From positions 14,488,031 through 14,552,030 of the forward strand of contig OY744615.1 of NCBI GenBank assembly GCA_963556255.1: 64,000 bases of DNA, given 5' to 3'. The notes beneath the pieces are model-generated. The model was not told the DNA's origin, made no database searches, and saw only the letters and a list, made by a program, of their open reading frames with translations. The position numbers were made by a program, and so were the translations under genes. The DNA comes from Allolobophora icterica. Its lineage: Eukaryota; Annelida; Clitellata; Crassiclitellata; Lumbricidae. This document shows positions 35,906-48,500 of this stretch, piece after piece. The first letter of the stretch is position 1. Each line of letters begins with the position of its first letter.

Positions 35906-37898
35906 TAAATTTTTAATAAGTAAAATTATGAATTGTTATTAAGTATTTGCATGCGGATATTCTGTGTACATAATTTACACTGTTCAATTTTCCGGTTTAT
36001 TAATGTAATCGTAACACACGTTAGTTTTACTTAATTCATTAATTTTCACTGTAACTTAACTCAGTCTAACCTTAAGTTGCAGTTAGTGTGGATGCTTGCA
36101 TCACATGCTGAAATGTGATGAGTTGAAATGCATTCCATGAAATGAAAAACATCTAACAATCCCCAAAGCATTTACCACATTTGCAGCTATGAGTGTATGA
36201 CATATATCCTTAGTTACAGATATTCCTGTTCCATGGAAGTTTCTTATGTGCTTTTCTGGTTCCAGAAGAAGTAACTAACTTGACATGAGTAAATGTTGCA
36301 CTCTTAGGAACTTTTGCGCTTCGTTTTGCCTTGAGAAATAGTAGTTTGCTTATGTTAATTTTTTTGTCACAATTAACACCTCAAATTAATTACTGCTAAT
36401 GAAACTGTTTGCAAAGGATTTGCCAATTTCTACCAACCGTGATTACATGTCATGCAGTTATTTTATTTATCAGCTCGATAATGTGAAATTAGCAATTGAT
36501 TTTTTAGTTAATGGTCTGATCTTTGTAAATGATTTTCAATTAATAGTAGACCTTAGTAATTGATTGTCAATCAATGATTTGATCTTAGAGGCACTTTAAA
36601 ACGTCTTTCAATGTACTTCTTCTGTCTTGCATTTATCAATGTTACTCCAGTATACAGTTTGATGTTAGGGTGCATACATATTAGGGTACATATACATGAG
36701 GGTATGTACGTGTTAAAGTGTGTACATGTTAGGGTGTGTACATGTTAGGGTGCATTCATATTAGGGTGGCAGCACGTTCTGTAATGTGTTTGCCTTTCTA
36801 ACCTCATTGTGGGACCGTTTAATCGAGTAAATTGAAATTCATTGTACATCATATGAAACACATATTTGTTTTATATAAATGTTACTGATGAAGAAAGATT
36901 GTCCGGTTGTTTGGAGTGTCTCTTCAGAGGACTAATATTGATACAGGTGTTTAGTAATAATTGGTATGTAGTGATAATTGAGCTACTAACTTATATTACC
37001 TAACCTTATCGTACAATTTTACCTGAAAAGACATTGGCTTGCAACGACTTTCATCGTTGCAACAGTGTCTCTTTCAATCTTGTCCAAGGCTTGAGCAATG
37101 TGATTCATGCTTACACCATTCTCAAGCTCAGTTTTTGAGAAAACTACATTTGAAGGCATCTTTGAAATTACTTTACTGTTGAACTGCACTGTATAAATTG
37201 CCTTCTTACATTACATTACCGTAATGTGTAGATAATGTTTCTATGTGTTCATGAAAAGTTGATTGCTTAACTTGCAATGTAAACTATGAGATTCAAAACC
37301 TATCGAAGGTAGCTGCTGGTGTATAGGGACCCGGAACAGTTCCTCAACGCACAATTAATTTGCACCATTGATTGACGCTTTGGCATAAATATACTGGCGC
37401 TATACAAATTCGAACAATAAAGAACTAACAATAAGTGATTTAACTTTATACAATGTAACGATTATACTGCTATACGAGTAGCAGTTTCTATGCTACTAAT
37501 GTTTATAGATGGATGCAATAGATGAACCTAATCTTACTGTATGTTAATGTTTCATAATTATATTGTTTGTCTTGTCCAGATCTTGTCGTAGGCTAATGCC
37601 GTGTATGTTTGCTAAATGCTCAAGTTCAGTTTTTGAAAATATTAAAAATTATGTGAAGCAGTTTCGTCAAAGTAATTGTTCAACTGGATAACAATGGTGC
37701 TATTAAAGTACTATAGCTTTTAACAGAGTTAGTCATTGTCTGTTGAAGTTTTAAATGCCCCATACGGGTGATGCAATGGATAAATGTGTATCCTGAATGG
37801 CTGATACTGGCCAGCGTATGGGTTGCATGTGACTTAAACACGTTCTTGCCATAAGATCATGCATAACCTCATTAAAGAATCAAAGTCAAGTGACGCAT
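35906..37898. other. Intergenic DNA, little structure
   Basis: AT-rich. The one pattern I see is at 36,660-36,775, where TTAGGGTG recurs about six times at 15-20-bp spacing with ACATGT/TACATA between. No gene found. Confidence 0.5.
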
Positions 37899-37906
37899 CT
37901 GAAAAG

Positions 37907-38325
37907 CAGAGCTGCACACGTGGATATACTCGGGTATACAGCGTGTACTCACCTCTAGAGACCATATACTTACCTCACAAAATATATTGAGTAGTATACT
38001 CAGTCACCTCTGGAGAACGTATACTTTGACATTTTTTAAAATACTGTAGAGTGTAGACTATAACTAAAACAAAATTTAAGTTCGAAATGTAATTATTTCT
38101 GTTTGCTTGACCTGGATGCAAGGAAACATTAATTTTTCAATAAATTTTAGCATAGTTGATGCATCAGAAATTGAGGAATTCCGTCTTTTCAATAGCTTAA
38201 ATGCTCACCAAATTGTTTCCATATTTCAAAAGATTTTCTTGCTTGGGATGGGTTACATCCTCTTCAGTGTTTCGGAAACTAACCAGTGGTGTGTACTCGC
38301 CTCTAATTTTACCACTACAGCCCTG
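37907..38325. mobile_element. hAT-type MITE
   Basis: Left end CAGAGCTGCACA and right end (reverse complement) CAGGGCTGTAGT. Identical 8-bp flanks CTGAAAAG at 37,899-37,906 and 38,326-38,333. 419 bp; internal GTATACTC/ACTCACCTCTRGAG words repeat. No transposase. Confidence 0.88.
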
Positions 38326-38611
38326 CTGAAAAGGTATTTTGCATTCGATCAACGAATACTTTGACCCTTGCTGTAACATGCACCAGAGTAATGTTGGACT
38401 TTCAAGCATTCTTAATGGTTGGTCTAAGACTTCTGTCCTTGAGGGTTGAATAATGGGAGAGAATGTCAAATTGGAGTTACACATATACATTCCACAACCC
38501 TGGTCCCTGCATTACGAGGACTGGGGCGTCTGCCCCTTTGCCCTGCTGTGGCAACGTTAATTTTAATGTATAATATGTCACTATCAAATGGTTATATATT
38601 TTTAATAATAG

Positions 38612-38655
38612 TAATTATAATAATAATAATAATAATAATAATTGTTATTATTATT
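38612..38655. repeat. (AAT)n/(ATT)n short array
   Basis: AAT units running into ATT units around AATTGTT, forming a short inverted repeat. Confidence 0.8.
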
Positions 38656-38667
38656 ACTATTTTTATT

Positions 38668-38999
38668 TTTTTTAATTTTTTTTTTGCCCCGAGGTATACA
38701 GGATCCCTCAGGGTCTTCAATATTAATTAATGTAACATCCGGAAAATCAAGCCTCGTCGTCCGGAGGCTCTGGGAATGTCCCGTTGAAAGCAACAGAGTT
38801 GTAGCGTTGTATGCATAAGCTTATAGACGCTGGAAGAGAAACGAAGCCTCACGGCGGTCGCCACTGATGGTAGAAAGGCGCCTACCTATATCGCTGATGA
38901 ATTATTATTATTATTATTATTATTATTATTTTTTTTTTGCCCCGGGGTATCAAGGATCCCCCAGGTAGATAAAAAATTGTCCGGAGACATATGATAAAA

Positions 39000-39000
<1 letters not shown>
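38668..39000. repeat. Two copies of a TTTTTGCCCCGRGGTAT module with ATT run
   Basis: TTTTTTTGCCCCGAGGTATAC...GGATCCCTCAGG at about 38,678-38,712 and TTTTTTGCCCCGGGGTATCA...GGATCCCCCAGG at about 38,930-38,965. Both sit next to ATT arrays, so a dispersed repeat with an A/T-rich end is likely. Confidence 0.55.

Positions 39001-39062
<62 letters not shown>
39000..39062. repeat. (TTA)n microsatellite
   Basis: About 20 TTA units. Confidence 0.95.
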
Positions 39063-39064
<2 letters not shown>

Positions 39065-39960
39065 CTAATAATAAACAGTGATAATAATAATCAGTAATAA
39101 AAATAATAATGCAAGTATGCAACATTTCTAAACCCTCAAACATGTTGGACCAATTATGGCCAACGTTCTACCAATGTTGACTCATCAACATTCTAACATT
39201 GGACCATCATGTCAATCAATCAATTTCGTTTAATCAAAGCATCAAGCTAGTTTTCAGTGATCATCTGTTAGTGTCTGCGGGCAGAGGTCACGTTTTTCAC
39301 GTTGCTGAGCACGATACAGGATTTTTCAGATTTCAACGTAATTTCCTTTTCTTCAATGATTAAACTTACCTCGTGTAAATAATCAAACTAACAATATATC
39401 TTTTTTGCATAAGAATTTCTTCACCCTTAGGTGTGCTATAGATAAGAAACATAATTTTTGTTAGCGCAAGTATTATTCTGACACTCGCTAGAACGGCTAG
39501 ATGAAGCGACGTCATGTGTTAGACTCTAGTTTGCCATGCTGTGGCACAGGTGTTTTGATTGGTTCTAGGATGTAAACATGCTTGGTCTTTGGCTCATATT
39601 CAAGCGAACCTAAAAACACTTATTTTTGAATGTCGCATGTTTTCTTTGCAATTCGACCTGGAAAGCGTTCTTTCGTCCTGTGCACAATAAATATTTTCTG
39701 TGTGGTGAGTTATGTTCCTGAATGTGTTGCTTAGGGTTATGCCGTATTACAGATAATCGTTCAGCAGGATAGTGAAACTTTCGCAATAATTATAGGCTAC
39801 AGACGGTTACGCCCACCACTCTATTTGTAAACAAGAAATGTTAAGGCGCTGTTTAAAAGCTAAGATTGCAACAGCTCTGCGTTGAATTGAAGGGGTTGTC
39901 CACAGAGAGAAGGTCGGCTTGCGGGATGGCCAGACAGACAAGGGTGCAGTGGAGCTGTTA

Positions 39961-40419
39961 GGGGCCATCCATATATTACGTATGCAAAAATCCGGGAAAA
40001 TTGGACCCCTCGCCCCTCCATGTTCGCACGCGTACTTTTTTCCACCCCCACCTGCGTACATGCAGTTGACGCACCCCTCCTCCCTAAGACCAGCTGCAGA
40101 ATGTGTCGGTTGCACAGGTCCAGGCAGTGACTGTCTGCACTTTAGGCCAGATTGAAGGATGAGTAATCCAACTGGAGTTGCGTGATAGTTTAATAATAGC
40201 GTTCAGAGGAAAGTGGCACACAAGTGAGACCTCTCCCACAGTCCTACTTCGTCTGGTAGTACCGGATAACTGGAAAGACTGAACTCTAGCTCAATTGAAG
40301 GCCAATCAATTTGCATATGTACATTATCAGTAGCCCCCCATTCGCAAGCGTACGCAAGCACATGCTTTTCGGTTACCCCTCCTCCCCATCCATGCTTACG
40401 TAATATATGGATGGTCCCT
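39961..40419. mobile_element. MITE with TA target duplication
   Basis: TA flanks (39,959-39,960; 40,420-40,421). The ends are 22-bp inverted repeats differing only at the first and fourth bases, GGGGCCATCCATATATTACG on the left and AGGGACCATCCATATATTAC on the right in reverse complement. CACCCCTCCTCCC-like blocks recur near both ends. 459 bp, no coding recognised. Tc1/mariner superfamily suggested by the TA only. Confidence 0.82.
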
Positions 40420-40440
40420 TACGGTAGATTATGTTTAGGG

Positions 40441-41273
40441 CAGTGGTTTCAACCTTTTTGTAGTGATGGAACCCTGCACAAAGCGCTCATTGGATCACGG
40501 AACCCAGCGTGTTTCACCCATCCAATATTGCTAGAAATAAATGTAATTGTAATTTCTAATGTTGGGATTACATTTAGATTGTAGAATTTTAAACTTTTAA
40601 TATAAGTTATTTGCGCCTATGCTGCTGGTGCAGGCTATAATATCACATTGCTAGTTTGTACTTTAACACTCAAGTGTAGTGCACAAAAACAATGCTAATC
40701 AACAACAGCATTTTTTTAATCGTATTTCGCCATCAACTATTTCCGACAGATGGATAGAATATTAAAATATTCAGCAAGTGTTATAGACGCACTGTGCCGC
40801 AAGTAACTTTCATCAAGTTTAGTGTAAAACTTGTGCCTGATGGCTTCGGCGTAACAGTTTCATTCTCTGACGAATTGTAGAGATACACACTTCGTCCTCA
40901 ACAGACAAAAGAGGCGTTCTCACTTTTCGGTTTTCTGTGTGGTAGTCATGGCAGAAAATCCGAACTTGCATAGTTAGCTAGTCTAAAACTACATATTAGA
41001 ATTCGCAATTCTTTCTGAGTAATAGATGGATATTCCTTTTCGACCAGTATCCGAAACGAGTCCAAGTCTAGCTCTGCATGCTGAGCATTCCATCAGTTGC
41101 GATTTCAGCGACTTCTCCTGTTTCAGAGTGACTTGATCCAAAGAAGAATTAATTCCTACAAATGGGTTTCTATAACCCAGTCGTAGGCCTGCTGCACAAC
41201 AGGTACTGATGGAAAATAGTTATTGAGACTGTTGGACGGAGCGTCCCCGCAGAACCCTTGGTTGAAACCGCTG
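40441..41273. mobile_element. hAT-type non-autonomous element, 833 bp
   Basis: Left end CAGTGGTTTCAACC and right end (reverse complement) CAGCGGTTTCAACC. Identical 8-bp flanks GTTTAGGG at 40,433-40,440 and 41,274-41,281. It begins 20 bases after the TA-flanked MITE. I cannot read a transposase frame. Confidence 0.9.
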
Positions 41274-41529
41274 GTTTAGGGTAAGGGAAATAGGAAGGAG
41301 ATGATTGGATACATTGGCGGTAATCTGGATCACTGTAAACAAGTGGCGAGATGCGTCCCAGCAGTTGTGCTGAAAGACGTCGGAAATAATTCTGACCAGC
41401 TGTTTGATGGCTGATGAAAATTCTCTTGGTTTGCAAGACAGTGGTGGCCTTGGGTGGAGTTTATCAGAGGCTGGGGGGCTAAGCCCCCACATGAACCCAC
41501 AAACTTGACCGTGTGTCATTAAGGTAAAG

Positions 41530-41995
41530 TCATGGGCCACTTTTGAAGGTTGAGCACTTGGAGAATGCTTAAAGCAAATGTTTAAGAGGCCCTTGGTGTT
41601 GTTAATTTTTGTAACAATGAAAGACTAAAGATCTGTGAGCCCAAAACTTTATGCCTCTAATTGTAGAGTGATATACCTTCATATAAAATTATCAAACTTA
41701 TGATTCTTTTGGACAGATGAATCTTTGCATGATCTCAGTAGGGTTGGGTTGAGAGAAATGATGCTTTAGGTAGGTTTATTGTTGGAACATTGATGTTGCA
41801 CAGACCACAGAATGATCACAGATGATATGCCTATGGTAAGGCCATGGTTCAATAATTATCAAAGACCTTCAACATAGCTGGATACTTTTATGCCACCTTC
41901 TAAGTTCTTCTCAAAGGTGCTCCTCATCTGTCAAAATGATTTTAAAGTTTGTTTAAGGTGCCGAGACTTCAGGTCAAACTGAAAATGTTTCTTGT
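41530..41995. repeat. Dispersed repeat, about 450 bp
   Basis: 41,685-41,985 aligns by eye with 63,685-64,000 (shared blocks include TATCAAACTTATGATT, GGACAGATRAATCTTTGCAT, CATCTGTCAAAAATGATTTT). 41,530-41,670 matches 57,155-57,275 (CCACTT-TGAAGGTT, AAGATCTGTGA). A long interspersed repeat with at least three partial copies. Confidence 0.7.
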
Positions 41996-42404
41996 TAAGC
42001 AAGTCATGTTCATGGTTTAACACCTACAACAACTTCATGTTTAACAGTGTGTGATCACAGGAGTAGCACTACATAAATTATTATAATAAATAAATTATTG
42101 GCCTGTCTCAACTCTTTTCCCTGTTCGATTGCGGTATCAGTTCAAGTGAGTCTTTCAGGAGTTAATTTGGAGTACTAAGCAGTTGTCTTTAGTAATACTA
42201 TAGTAAGTAGTCGGCCTACTATAGAAATTTTTGACTACAGTCACAAATACAACATCGGTCCAGTGCTAGCGCAGAGAGCACTCGTGATTAGTTTGCTCTT
42301 TGAGTGGCGCTATGTAGATGTTCATTTGCATTTACAAAGTACATTAATTAATTATTTGTTTATTAGGTCTTGCAATCGAAAGTGTTTGACAGCGTTGGAG
42401 AACA

Positions 42405-42509
42405 ATGAGGACGTGGCTTCTGTGGTCTGTGACTTTTCTGGTCTCTGCATTCGAATTGATTTCTGCATCACAAAGACCGAATATTGTGTTCATTTTGGCC
42501 GATGACCTT
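42405..42509 (+). CDS. Arylsulfatase exon 1
   Basis: 35 codons from ATG. Basic residue then hydrophobic signal core, possible cleavage after SAS, then [12 protein letters not shown], the first metal-binding block. Donor GTAATT after CTT, phase 0. The next in-frame reading past the donor has no sulfatase homology, which supports the splice. Confidence 0.9.
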
Positions 42510-45500
42510 GTAATTATGAACAGTTTTTGTTTCATGTCTTCTAACTGCTGGATTATGATAATGTGTGGTACGGCATATGATGTCTGAACATTGAAATAGC
42601 ACCTTTTTACCTCAAACATTTAGATGACTATAATTGTAGAGTTCGCTTAATTCTCCATAAAAACATGATTTTCAATGTGAATTAAACTGCAGATTTTAAA
42701 ATATCTTTGATATTTTTAGGGATGGAATGATGTTAGTTTCCATGGATCGAAAGAGATTCCAACTCCAAACCTTGATGCGCTTGCATATGACGGAGTAATC
42801 CTGGGCAACTACTATGTCCAGCCACTTTGCACCCCATCAAGGGCAGCTCTGATGACTGGACGTTACCCCATTCGAGTGTGTACTGTATACTAACCCTCTT
42901 GTTAATTACTACTGGCTCAGTTGAGCAAGTAAGCACGCTATTGGAAGTCCTAGTCATGACCGACCAAGTCTCAAGAGCAAATAAGTTATGTATCATTGTA
43001 TCAAATGAGTAAGTAAGTTATGTATTATTATCAAAAATGAGCAAGTGAGTTACATGTGTTTGTATTAAATGAGCAGGGAAGTTACGTATTACTGTATCTA
43101 GTGAGGAAGTAAGTTACATAAATATTCTCTCAAAGGAGCAACTAAGTTTTGTATTACTAGTCTTACTTAACAGAGGTTGACGTTGCATTTCTTGATTCTG
43201 GTATATGCAATACAATATAAGTGTACACTGCATTTCTTGGAGGCTTTGGTATATGCAATACAATACGGGTAAGCAATGCGTTTCTAGTATGCCACTTGTA
43301 CATATAGTACCAACAGTGTATGTGTAGTTAGTTGGTAAACCAATGTTTCAGTTCTGCAATTAATCATTTTTTATTGTACATTTTAAGGAACCGTGTTGCA
43401 GATAGTACTGCATTTTGCTGTTTGCACAGGTCGGCTTGCAACATGATGTTTTGTATTCGTCACAACCGTTTGGGCTTCTTTTGAACGAAACCATCATGCC
43501 TACTTACCTGAAACAGTTGGGCTACGATGCACATATCGTTGGCAAGGTAACAAGAAATCTAGTAACACTGACATACCATTCTTATCTTGACTCAACACAG
43601 GGCCTTTAAAGGAATTTAAACAGCACTGCATAAAACTGTGTGCTGCAAAGAAAACTACTGAGCTGCTTGTTAATGTGCCTGTGAGATCTTTTTAAAAGGC
43701 AATATATAAATGTCTACATACATACCATACATGCATACCATACATGTATACAGTGTTTGACTTATGAATAAGAATTTGCAATGCTTCCAGTATACCCCGT
43801 GATCGATCGAGTGGAACTGCTATGATCGGCTTGGCCGATGATCGACTTTTGAAATTTTGAGCATACGATTATTATGATTGCATTTTCTTAATTCTGCAGA
43901 TTTGTCCTGCTAACTTGCCCTTCCCGTTTGTTGGTGCATTCTTATTTATATGGACATTATTTTACAGTACCTTACCTTGCCTTATTTTACCTTAACCTTG
44001 AACTTTACTTTAACTTGCCTTATCTAATTTTCTTCAGGTTGGACTGATGTGATGTTTCAGATATTTCTGAAAATTCCTTCTGAAATTATTGAACCTATTT
44101 GACCATTTTGCCCGTTAATTTCTGTGTAGTTTAACTGTTTGGATGTTTGAAATCGTTAGTGGCATCTTGGCTTCTATGCGAAAGACTTTACCCCAACTCA
44201 TCGGGATTTTGATTCACACTATGGCTACTACCAGGGTCGATCTGACTACCTCGATCACACCTACGGAGCAGACAAACTAGAAGTAAATGGCTTTCTCTTA
44301 AGTGAAATTGAATTTGTAGAGTTGTGAATGTTTGAGAATAGTGGCATCTTGGATTCTTTGCGAAAGAGTATACCCCAACACATCGTGGATTCGATTCTCA
44401 TTTCGGATACTACCAGGGATGTGAAGATTACCTCGACCACTCGTATGATGCGAAAAGGCTTGAAGTAATTGAACTTAGAGTTCTCCGTTATTATTTTAAA
44501 TGAAGTTAAATAACCTGAATGGTGTTTACATAAGAATATTTCTCTAATTAATTACTCTTTTCTATTATATGTATTAATGTTCTTTAATTTCCTATTTTTC
44601 TGAATTCATTTCAAACCCCTGGAGAAGTGATATCGCACAAATGCAGGAAACGTTCGTGAAATGTGAAATTGAAATCCCAGAAATTTCAGGTCTTGTCCTT
44701 GATTCAAAGCAAGAAGGGACCTCTTAGGGTGAAGACATAAAAATACTACTATTACTATTACTGCTACTGTTGCTGCTGCCACCACCACAATCACCACCAG
44801 TAATAATAATTGCCAACCACCACAACCACCAGTAATAATAATAGCCAACCACCACAACCACCAGTAATAATAATAATAGCCATTCTAGATGTCATCAGTA
44901 GACAGTTGACAATGGAACATTTTATTAAGATACATTCATAATGTTATCTTTTGACATTAAATCTTGAGGGATCACTTTTACCTTGGATAAATAGTGAATA
45001 TAATATGGAAGAAAAATAAATGGTCACTTTTGCTAGATAAACTAGGTTTTGTACCACAGACATGTGTGAAGTGCAAACACATAAGCAGATGGCTGTTTAA
45101 ATTAGCAACTTGAAATGTCCATCAACTACTAATTTAGTATGTATTGTTTACAGATTTTCATATTGTATTGTATGCGTGGATTTGTTCATAACCCTTGTAC
45201 AAAAGATCTTGAACGTCATGTGTACATTTTTAATTCAACATTGGAATTTTCCATACTTTTAATCTTATTTTTTTAAGTCATGAGACTGGATTTAAATGTC
45301 TTTTAACCTGGCAAAAATTTCAGGGGTCATGATTTCCATTTTTCTTGTAATTCGAAATTGAAACTAAACTTCTGTGGTCTGTGGATAGTATTCATCCGTG
45401 TAGAAAAAGTCACCGGGTCTTGATTTTCATTTTATTTTAATTCTAAATTGAAACTACTGCATTCATCTGTGTAGAAAAAATCCTGGGGTCTTGATTTCCA

Positions 45501-48500
45501 TCGTGATGATGAAGTAGTGAAGACAGATTTTGGCCAGTACTCCACTGAGCTATTTACACAAGAGGCTGAAAAGATCATCAACAACCATGACACATCCAAG
45601 GTAGGACACGGCATCTGTTGCCACAGAAAGATTAAAATTTGTATGTTTCCACATATGTAATTCTGTATGTATCTGTGTACTGTTTGCATATATATGTGTT
45701 ATTTATTCAGTTATGTATGTATTTCTGCTTATATATATGCAATTTTTATACATATATGTACAATTTATTTTATATAAGTACGTATGTATTTTGTGTGTAT
45801 GTGTATATAAATGTATTCTTGAATGTATTGCATATGTATGCATCTTATAAAATATATAAAGCATGTATGTATTTATGTATGTTTGAAATATAATATTTTT
45901 ATGTTTTTATATAATCTAATATTTAATATACTGATTTATGTATTCTGTGTACGTTTTGTGTGTATGGATGCACACATGTAGACTATGTCTGTATGTTTCA
46001 TATTTTAAGTATCTGACAAAAGTTCTGTCTACTGATTCTTAACTGGTGTTGTAGTTAAACAATGTAGCATGCAAATTGTACTCAGAAACTGGAAAGGTCG
46101 CAGACTATTGTGCTCATGCAGTGCTCAGCCATTATCCATTGAGCATTAGGAAAAATATTACTAATAACACTAATACTAATAATAATAATGATGACAAAAA
46201 TTTTATATTATAATCTTCAGTGTTCTGCCCTTAGGCAGGTCCAAGAATCAAATGATGCCATTCTCTATTTTGAGCCTGCTCCTTAATTTCTTTATATTCT
46301 CCCCTTTATCGATCATTCAGTCTAACATCATATTTCTTGGTCTTTCTGGAGGTTTCTTCCCTTTAATTCTTTCTTCAAACACTGTCCTAAGGAGCGAATT
46401 TCCACGTTCATTTGTCTCTTTATTATATAATAATGATATTATTTAATAATATTATTATTAATATTAATTTCTTATAATTATTACTATCAGTATTATTGTT
46501 TTTATTACAATTATTATTATTATTATTATTATTATTGTTATTATTATTATTAATATTAGTATTATTATTATAAGAAATCCTGTACAGCACAAGTTCCTTT
46601 TAAAGTTCCTGGTCTGAACAGATATGAAAATAAGGTACACATCATTGAAGACATCATTCTACATGGATTTAATGTAATTTGTTTTCAGCCTCTCTATCTG
46701 TACATGGCCCACCAAGCTGTCCATTCGGGAAATGCTGTAACGCCGCTTGAAGCACCGTGGAAATATGTGGAAAAAATGGCACACATCAAGAATCTGAATC
46801 GACGACTTTATGCTGGTGAGCTAAACTACATTCTCTTCAGAAAAATTTTTCTTGAGGCTATTCTCTACTGAATAGACCGCAGAGTAAGGTGTGATAAAAG
46901 AGATAAAGAGTGATAATATGAGCTACAACTTGATAACTGGATTAAATGTTATTATTGCTCTGATTATGCACAGTAGGATTGTATAATCTGTGGCATGAGA
47001 CAAATGTGCAGGAAAAGATTTTTAGGGTCATTTTATGAATTGCTCTGAGCAGACAGGAATCCACAATTGTAGTAAGAGAGATGTGATGTGATAAGAGAGA
47101 TAATGTGTGGTAGGAGGTATAAGGTGTGGTAAGAGATTAGATGTGATCAAAGAGGTATGGTGTGATGAGAGATAAGGTTTGGTAATACTACATTTATTGT
47201 ATGATACATGGGCGACTATAATAAACGTACCATGATCCTATCTGGGCCGTCCTGTTGTATTCCAACATTACTGTTTACTGTGTATATTGTCATCTCGTGA
47301 GTTTACTTGGAACAATAAACGAATGGTTATAGTTATGGTTAATAGTAAACATGTGATAAGGGAGTGATCAGAGATATGGTGTGCTCATTAATAAGGGTTT
47401 TACAGGGAGCTGCAACTTGATAGTTGCAGATTAAATGCTCATTACAGCATTGAATAATGCATGCAGCCCCACCCAATGCAATGCTAAATTGTGGGGCATG
47501 GTGGCTCAGTGGTAAGTTCGGCGCCTTGTGACTGGAGGGTTGCAGGTTCGAATCCCACTCTAGCCGCTGTCTACGGACCTTGGGCAAGTCCTTCACTCGC
47601 AGTTGCTCGTGGCGCTTCGGCATGAAAATTCCGGCACAGTATCAAATTCTGTAGTCGCGAGCGCCTCTGAGTAGTAGTTGACTTCGAGAGGCACTATAGA
47701 AATATCTGGAATAAAAATAAATGTAGCAGGAAAGTTATCTAGAATCGGTTGTCTTTACAAATTCGTTGTCTAGACAAGTTTATTATAGCATGGATTCCAT
47801 TTCAGACATGTGCTGTTTGCATGCTTAGATTAGATCATCTTGATAACTTTATAGGTGTGAACGACTTTGTTAGTGAGAAGTTGTGATGTAGACAACCTTG
47901 ATTTGTTTAACAGTTGGGGGTAATTCAGGCAACACTGACTACAACATTTTTATTGATCACCTTTCTTTATAAACGCATTGTGGTTGTGTAAATAACTTGG
48001 TTTCAAACACCTTTGTTACTGATTATTTTCTTATCCAAACAGTTTTGTTATCTAAACAACTTGGATTTGTACGCAACTTTTCACTATGGCAACTTTGCTG
48101 TTACTAAGATAACACTGTTATTCAGGCAACTTAGACAATTTTTTTATTAAGGTAAATTTGTTTATTGCACATCACTGTCATTTAGAGAACTGGTTATCAA
48201 CATGACTTTGTTATCTAGATAATTTTGTTATCTAGATTATTTTGTATCTAGACCAGATATTTGTAATCAGGCAACTCTCGGAAAAACACATAGAGCGGAA
48301 TAAAACACTGTACAATAATTTCATAGACTACAAGCAGGCATTTGACAGTGTGTGGCAAGAAGGACTGTGGAGATCAATGAGACACTGTGGAATACCGGAA
48401 GAGCTCGTACTGTTAATAGAAGACCTGTACAGCAAGTCTGTAAGTGCAGTACGAGTAGACGGCGAATTGACACAATGGTTTAAAATCAAGGTAGGAGTGA

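Noticed and set aside
35906..37898. Searched for a small gene between the collagen and the sulfatase
   Set aside because: No frame with plausible splice sites or recognisable domain; only low-complexity words.
39860..40115. Minus-strand ORFs near 40 kb
   Set aside because: They fall within and beside the TA-flanked MITE and show no recognisable domain.
43795..43860. GATCGATCG cluster as a regulatory site
   Set aside because: Short local run without symmetry or repetition elsewhere; not enough to support a call.
47490..47570. Possible functional tRNA gene (good A and B boxes)
   Set aside because: No acceptor-stem pairing found, and the sequence runs into a SINE body and tail also present at 30,002-30,229.
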